Source: Microbacterium sufflavum
GTDB taxonomy: Bacteria > Actinomycetota > Actinomycetes > Actinomycetales > Microbacteriaceae
Direction: 5' to 3'
Length of the DNA: 64,000 bases
Assembly (NCBI RefSeq): GCF_023091155.1
Contig: NZ_JAHWXK010000001.1
Location: forward strand, 806,001-870,000
In this document: positions 60,411-64,000 of the stretch, piece after piece
Layout of the letters: each line of letters opens with the position of its first letter
Numbering within the stretch: position 1 is the stretch's first letter
The notes under the pieces: model-generated
Told to the model about the DNA's origin: nothing
Database searches by the model: none
What the model saw: only the letters and a program-made list of their open reading frames with translations
Translations under genes and position numbers: made by a program

Positions 60411-60770
60411 CGACGCCTGCTCGCTTCGGGGCACTGGAGTCCACCGCTTAGGTATCCGGAATCACTACCGGGATGAGACTCAGGGTCACGATCTGCGCCG
60501 CGATGGCTGCCCAGGCGGAGATCGCATCATCCTCTGCCTCGTCAGTAAGCGCCCCTCAGCCCCTGCGGCTCAACGAAGCCGCCGAACACGAACCGGCCAG
60601 CGACGCTCTCGGAGAAGAGCCGGGCACTCCCCTCACGTGAGAATCAACCGGCCTCGCCGATAACATCAGCTCAGCTAGCTCGAACAGGACAGTAGAATCG
60701 GGGATCGACGCGGTAACGTCGTCCGGCGCCGCAACTGAAGACCATTCGCCGATCAGAGCAGCGCCTCAGA
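60411..60770. other. gene-free stretch inside accessory segment
   Basis: Lower in G+C than the core genome and without a convincing gene; the longest open frame (60400-60663) has no ribosome site, an Arg-rich composition and no motif. Probably remnant DNA. Confidence 0.55.
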
Positions 60771-62009
60771 CTAGCCGCAACTGACGACCGCGTAGCGGCC
60801 GGTTGACGTCGCCGTCTTTACGAGTTGGCCATTGACGTAGATGTTGCAGGTGATGCTGTCGCCGTCCATGATCTGCGCGTTGAAGTTTCGGTACCCTGAG
60901 GCCGTCGGCCAAGACATCCGCCACGGAAGTGGGGTGTCACCCGCCTGGCTGATACTAAAGCTATTCGGCGGAACCCAGGTGACTGTGCCGCGACTCCCGT
61001 TCGAAATAACTTCGTACACGGTGGACGGTGGCTCGAGTGTGATGGTCACAGTGCTGCCTGGTTCGACGACGGTGCCCGCGGCAGGGTCTTGACCCGCAAC
61101 CGCCTGCGAGCTGGACTTCGAGCCAGTCACGGTCAGCTTGGCGTTCGAGAGTTTAGTGGTCGCGGCGAGGTCCGGCATCCCGACGACGCTCGGTATCTGC
61201 ACCCCCCAGGACAGTGTGACCGTACTGGCCACGGGAAGCTTGCCGTCAATGATCTCCGGTTCGGTCGCCGTCACGACCCAGGAGGGGTCGTACGGGTCGC
61301 CAGGGTCAGAGGTCACCACCGCCAGGAACCCGGCGGCCGTGAGCGTGTCCATCGCTCCCTGCAGGTTAGTACCGATAACCGCGGGGGCGTCGACGCGGGG
61401 GCGCTCGAGTGTGACCTTAACGTTTGATCCGGCGGTCGAGGTTCCGCGCTCGGCTTGGGTGAGGACCGTCCAGTCCTCGTGTCCGTCGACGACGGTGTCG
61501 GAGATGTCAGACGGGAGCACCTCGAGTGCGACTTCGGCGCCTGCGTCGACCGCATCGCCATAGGTCATCCCTTCCATGTCCGGGATCGACACTTCGGAAG
61601 GAACCACCTCAAGTGTTATGACCTGGTCCGCATGAACACGCTCGTCACCGGCTGGGATTTGAGAAGTCACCACGCAGAACGTCGGCCCGCGGTCGTCGTC
61701 TTCGCAGAACGAAGAGTCCGAGTGGAAGACGCTCCGGAGCGCGACGCCATCAAGCGCCGCCGTCGCGTCCGCGAGGCTTTGCTGTTCGACGACGGGGACC
61801 GACACCCGGGTGACTTGGTCGACGATGATTAACGCGACGAGCCCGAGCGCGACCACTCCTACGACGATAACTCCGCCGATAAGGATCGAGCGCTTACGGA
61901 TCCGGGAACGAATGCGGCGCAAGAGCGTGCCGCGTTCAGTGGCTTGTGCTTCCGGATCGTCACTGGGTACCTGCTTGTCGGGTCCTGCTCCCGAAGACTC
62001 ATCCACCAC
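60771..62009 (-). CDS. membrane-anchored PASTA protein with MmpS-like C-terminal domain
   Basis: 412 residues. Cytoplasmic head with a basic patch, one helix (about 42-65), then four PASTA-like repeats ('VSVPVVEQQSLADATAALDG', 'VSIPDMEGMTYGDAVDAG', 'VDAPAVIGTNLQGAMDTLTA', 'QIPSVVGMPDLAATTKLSNA'). The last 85 residues resemble the MmpS/mycobacterial membrane protein domain ('VYEVISNGSRGTVTW', 'PLPWRMSW', 'DSITCNIYVNGQLVKTATSTG', final Cys-Gly). PASTA domains bind peptidoglycan or beta-lactams. No kinase domain is present. Confidence 0.85.
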   Translation of the reverse strand: MVDESSGAGPDKQVPSDDPEAQATERGTLLRRIRSRIRKRSILIGGVIVVGVVALGLVALIIVDQVTRVSVPVVEQQSLADATAALDGVALRSVFHSDSSFCEDDDRGPTFCVVTSQIPAGDERVHADQVITLEVVPSEVSIPDMEGMTYGDAVDAGAEVALEVLPSDISDTVVDGHEDWTVLTQAERGTSTAGSNVKVTLERPRVDAPAVIGTNLQGAMDTLTAAGFLAVVTSDPGDPYDPSWVVTATEPEIIDGKLPVASTVTLSWGVQIPSVVGMPDLAATTKLSNAKLTVTGSKSSSQAVAGQDPAAGTVVEPGSTVTITLEPPSTVYEVISNGSRGTVTWVPPNSFSISQAGDTPLPWRMSWPTASGYRNFNAQIMDGDSITCNIYVNGQLVKTATSTGRYAVVSCG

Positions 62010-62084
62010 CGTTGCTCCTTAGGTCCAGGGGTAGCTGGGGCGGGAGTGCCGGCATGTGCGACCCGGCCCTCCCCTGCTCGCGCG

Positions 62085-62984
62085 TCATTTAATCGTGACG
62101 AAGACGGTGTCGGCGAACATGCCGGGGTTGATGGCGAGGACGCCGTCAGCAGGGGTGGGCACCTGGATGGCGTTGTTGCCCGTCGCGGAAGCACCCGTGT
62201 AGAGGGTGGACATGGTGTCGAGGGCGTCGGGGGCGACGACGAGCTTGTCGAACGGATTCACCGTCACGCCCGCGGCGGTGACGTACTCCATACCGACAAA
62301 CGTCGGCATCCCGCCTTCGGGGTCGTCGCCGATGAACGTGACCGTGTAGTTGATGAGGATGTACTCGGTACCCGCGTCGGGCGCCTCGTTGAACATGTTC
62401 TCGTTCACGATTTGATCCGTCGCACCAAGCGTGACGGAGTTCACGATGACGGTCCATTCGTCGGAGGAGAACGGGACACCCAGCGGAAGCGGGTTCTCGC
62501 GAGTGCCAGCCTCGGCCGGCTTCTCTTCCTCAGCCGCCGCGGCACCCGTCTCCTCCGTGACGGTGGTCGGTGCACCGACCTGGACATCGGATCCGCCGAA
62601 TGCGTCCGTGAAGGCCGTCGCGACGACGACGGTGAAGACGATGACGCCGACGATGGTACCCACGATGGACACGATGATGGCAGTGACACCCTGCCACTTC
62701 ACCTTGCCCTTCAGGAACAGGGACACGATCCCCAAAATGAAACCGATGGGAAGGAGCACCCAACCGACGATGAGAGCGCCCGGGATGCAGGCGAAGACGA
62801 AGCCGACGGCCGACACAATCAGAGCAATCAGCGCCAGGACGTTGCGCTGATTGACGGGGGCCGGCGGGTAGGCAACGCCTGGTGCGGGCTGTACGTATGC
62901 TGGCGCATCGTGCCGGGCCTGGCCGTGCGTGGGGGCGACTGGTGCGGGCTGCGGGTCGGGGGCCGGGGGCGGGACGTTGGTCAT
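62085..62984 (-). CDS. DUF4190/DUF4352-type membrane-associated protein
   Basis: 299 residues. Pro-rich head, two membrane helices of DUF4190 type (about 48-75 and 80-125, 'VLALIALIVSAVGFVFACIPGA'), then an extracellular DUF4352-like beta domain ('GVPFSSDEWTVIVNSVTLG', 'GTEYILINYTVTFIG'). Such proteins are common on mobile and prophage-like segments of actinobacteria; function unknown. Same strand as the PASTA gene, 75 bp upstream of it. Confidence 0.8.
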   Translation of the reverse strand: MTNVPPPAPDPQPAPVAPTHGQARHDAPAYVQPAPGVAYPPAPVNQRNVLALIALIVSAVGFVFACIPGALIVGWVLLPIGFILGIVSLFLKGKVKWQGVTAIIVSIVGTIVGVIVFTVVVATAFTDAFGGSDVQVGAPTTVTEETGAAAAEEEKPAEAGTRENPLPLGVPFSSDEWTVIVNSVTLGATDQIVNENMFNEAPDAGTEYILINYTVTFIGDDPEGGMPTFVGMEYVTAAGVTVNPFDKLVVAPDALDTMSTLYTGASATGNNAIQVPTPADGVLAINPGMFADTVFVTIK

Positions 62985-63101
62985 GATTCTCCTATGGCTG
63001 TGTTCTCGCGGGGGCGCGCGCGAATGGCGCGGGACCGCGGCCCCCGTGAAACCCCCAAAGCCCAGTCGGGCACCTTCAACGTAGCGGCGGACTCAGACGT
63101 T

Positions 63102-63686
63102 TCACAGTGAATTGATATAACGATATGGGTGCAGCGGCCAGCGTGCCCTGCCTGCTGATGCGGCCCTACACGTGGGGGCCTGGCTGTCGGGATACAACTC
63201 CGCCTTCAATCCCTGCCTGACTTCATCGAGAAGCTCAAAGAGGTTGCCCGCGGCGTGCACGAAGTTCTCTGCTATTGCGCGCGAAGGGAGCGTCAGTACA
63301 TCCGAGACCAAGATGCTCCTTCTGCAGGTTATGCAAGTGGAGAGCAATTCTCCTCACCTCAGTGGTCACCACGCCCCGTTCGCTCAGGGCCTCGACGACC
63401 GCGGCGACGTTGCGTGAGTGGTTGTCGCTGAACCCGAGCATTCGTCGATGTCCAGGGTGGTTTCTTCTAGTCGGTCCCAGGCGTTGGTCATTGCGATGAC
63501 ATTCGGATCGACACGCCCTGAGCGCGGCAGCCATACAGTGTTTCGAGGCTCGCATGTCTCGCGCGGGGGCCCCTTGCCGTCCGCAGAAGCGACGGCACTG
63601 ACAGACGCGTCCGCGAGCTCGCGTGCTTCGTACTCGAGTTCCGCGCTGGCGCCGGAGCCCGTCGCCTTCCGAAGGCGCTCCAACAT
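63102..63686 (-). pseudogene. unknown gene broken by two frameshifts
   Basis: Three overlapping frames join into one plausible protein of about 195 residues. It starts 'MLERLRKATGSGASAELEYE' and runs through 'NVIAMTNAWDRLEETTLDIDE'. It shifts frame near 63440-63450 into 'LGFSDNHSRNVAAVVEALSERG', then near 63305-63320 into 'VSDVLTLPSRAIAENFVHAAG' and 'NLFELLDEVRQGLKAEL'. No family was recognised, but the helical, well-conserved-looking segments and the need for two shifts argue for a decayed gene. The start codon touches repeat B. Confidence 0.7.
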
Positions 63687-63797
63687 CAGTTATGGGTCAG
63701 CCTTTGTCCTGATCCAGATTCGTCATATCTGAGCCAGGCAAACACTGGAGTCGCTGAGAACCCCGTTCGGCCGGGAGCGTCAAACTATGTGATCCGG
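63687..63797. repeat. direct repeat B bounding an accessory segment
   Basis: Counterpart of 60298-60410. It begins immediately upstream of the pseudogene start codon, so it looks like a duplicated 5' region of that gene. Confidence 0.75.
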
Positions 63798-64000
63798 TGT
63801 AGCCCGCGCCGAAGACATGGGCCTAGCGTCCAGATCGTCGATCCTGCCAGCAGGCACATCGGACAGACTAAGGAACCACCGCACGGACAACAACGGGCGG
63901 GTCGTCCGGTACTGGAGTTGCCCATCGCGTCACATGAGCGATGCCAAGTGGGATAAGTCCCACGTGGGCTATAACGAACGCGTCTCTGAACACAGTTACC
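63798..64000. other. unassigned sequence at window end
   Basis: No open frame with a ribosome site, no tRNA and no clear palindrome was found. Moderately lower G+C, like the rest of the repeat-bounded segment, so the accessory region may continue beyond the window. Confidence 0.5.

Noticed and set aside
60400..60663. 87-codon open frame downstream of MarR
   Set aside because: Begins within repeat A, has no ribosome site, is Arg-rich and shows no homology by eye; its frame is probably chance.
63418..63732. 104-codon plus-strand frame over the pseudogene
   Set aside because: Antisense to the three-fragment gene; the minus-strand reading has better protein-like segments.

Overview
The window is about 70% G+C with almost no spare space: many genes overlap by 1-11 bp and GTG/TTG starts are common. 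Gene content (CopD-CtaG fusion, actinobacterial-type dCTP deaminase, PASTA protein, SorC, ROK and MarR regulators, many sugar ABC transporters) points to an actinobacterium, most likely Microbacteriaceae and near Microbacterium. That placement is inference from gene content, not a phylogenetic result. Function calls rest on motifs, domain resemblance and context read by eye; no database search was possible.

Layout. 0-7.3 kb: end of a cation efflux gene, two divergent MarR-type regulators with His-rich tails, a TetR/hydrolase pair with a tandem operator, dcd, and an MFS/HxlR pair. 7.3-10 kb: tRNA-Gly(CCC), an M23 peptidase, a small membrane protein and a DUF1684-type protein. 10-15.4 kb: a sugar ABC operon (binding protein, two permeases, Gfo/Idh dehydrogenase, AraC regulator). 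15.5-21.5 kb: SDR, FUSC transporter, a Tat-exported protein flanked by two copies of one terminator, aquaporin, and an APC permease with a small acidic partner. 21.5-33 kb: a polyol/pentose island: SIS protein, two xylulokinase-type kinases, zinc dehydrogenase, RbsABC-like transporter, PRK-like kinase and SDR, controlled by a divergent SorC regulator followed by a ribulose-phosphate-epimerase-like enzyme.

33-41.4 kb: CorA, a serine-hydrolase-fold lipoprotein that has lost its catalytic residues, an iron-box-linked heme oxygenase with a DUF2470 protein, a Pif1-like helicase, CopD-CtaG and an HU protein. 41.7-51 kb is rich in zinc-limitation genes: cysteine-free ribosomal proteins S14, L33 and L28, a YcgR/YcgQ-like permease pair beside a Fur/Zur regulator, and znuABC with a palindromic Zur-like box. 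Inside it lies an overlapping pair encoding a small secreted Gly-rich peptide and a two-TM protein, resembling a bacteriocin/immunity pair.

51-58.3 kb: an alpha-glucoside operon (GH13, two permeases, binding protein) with a divergent ROK repressor, then a beta-lactamase-fold hydrolase. 58.4-60.3 kb: an oxidoreductase-NIPSNAP-MarR module. 60.3-63.8 kb: an accessory segment with a PASTA protein ending in an MmpS-like domain, a DUF4190/DUF4352-like protein and a twice-frameshifted pseudogene, bounded by imperfect direct repeats of about 110 bp. The repeat homology stops next to the pseudogene start codon, suggesting an amplified or mobilised unit.

No insertion sequence, integrase, CRISPR array or rRNA was seen. 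The strongest candidates for something undescribed are the small peptide pair at 47.6-48.1 kb, the repeat-bounded segment at 60.3-63.8 kb, and the terminator-flanked Tat protein gene at 17.4-19.0 kb.
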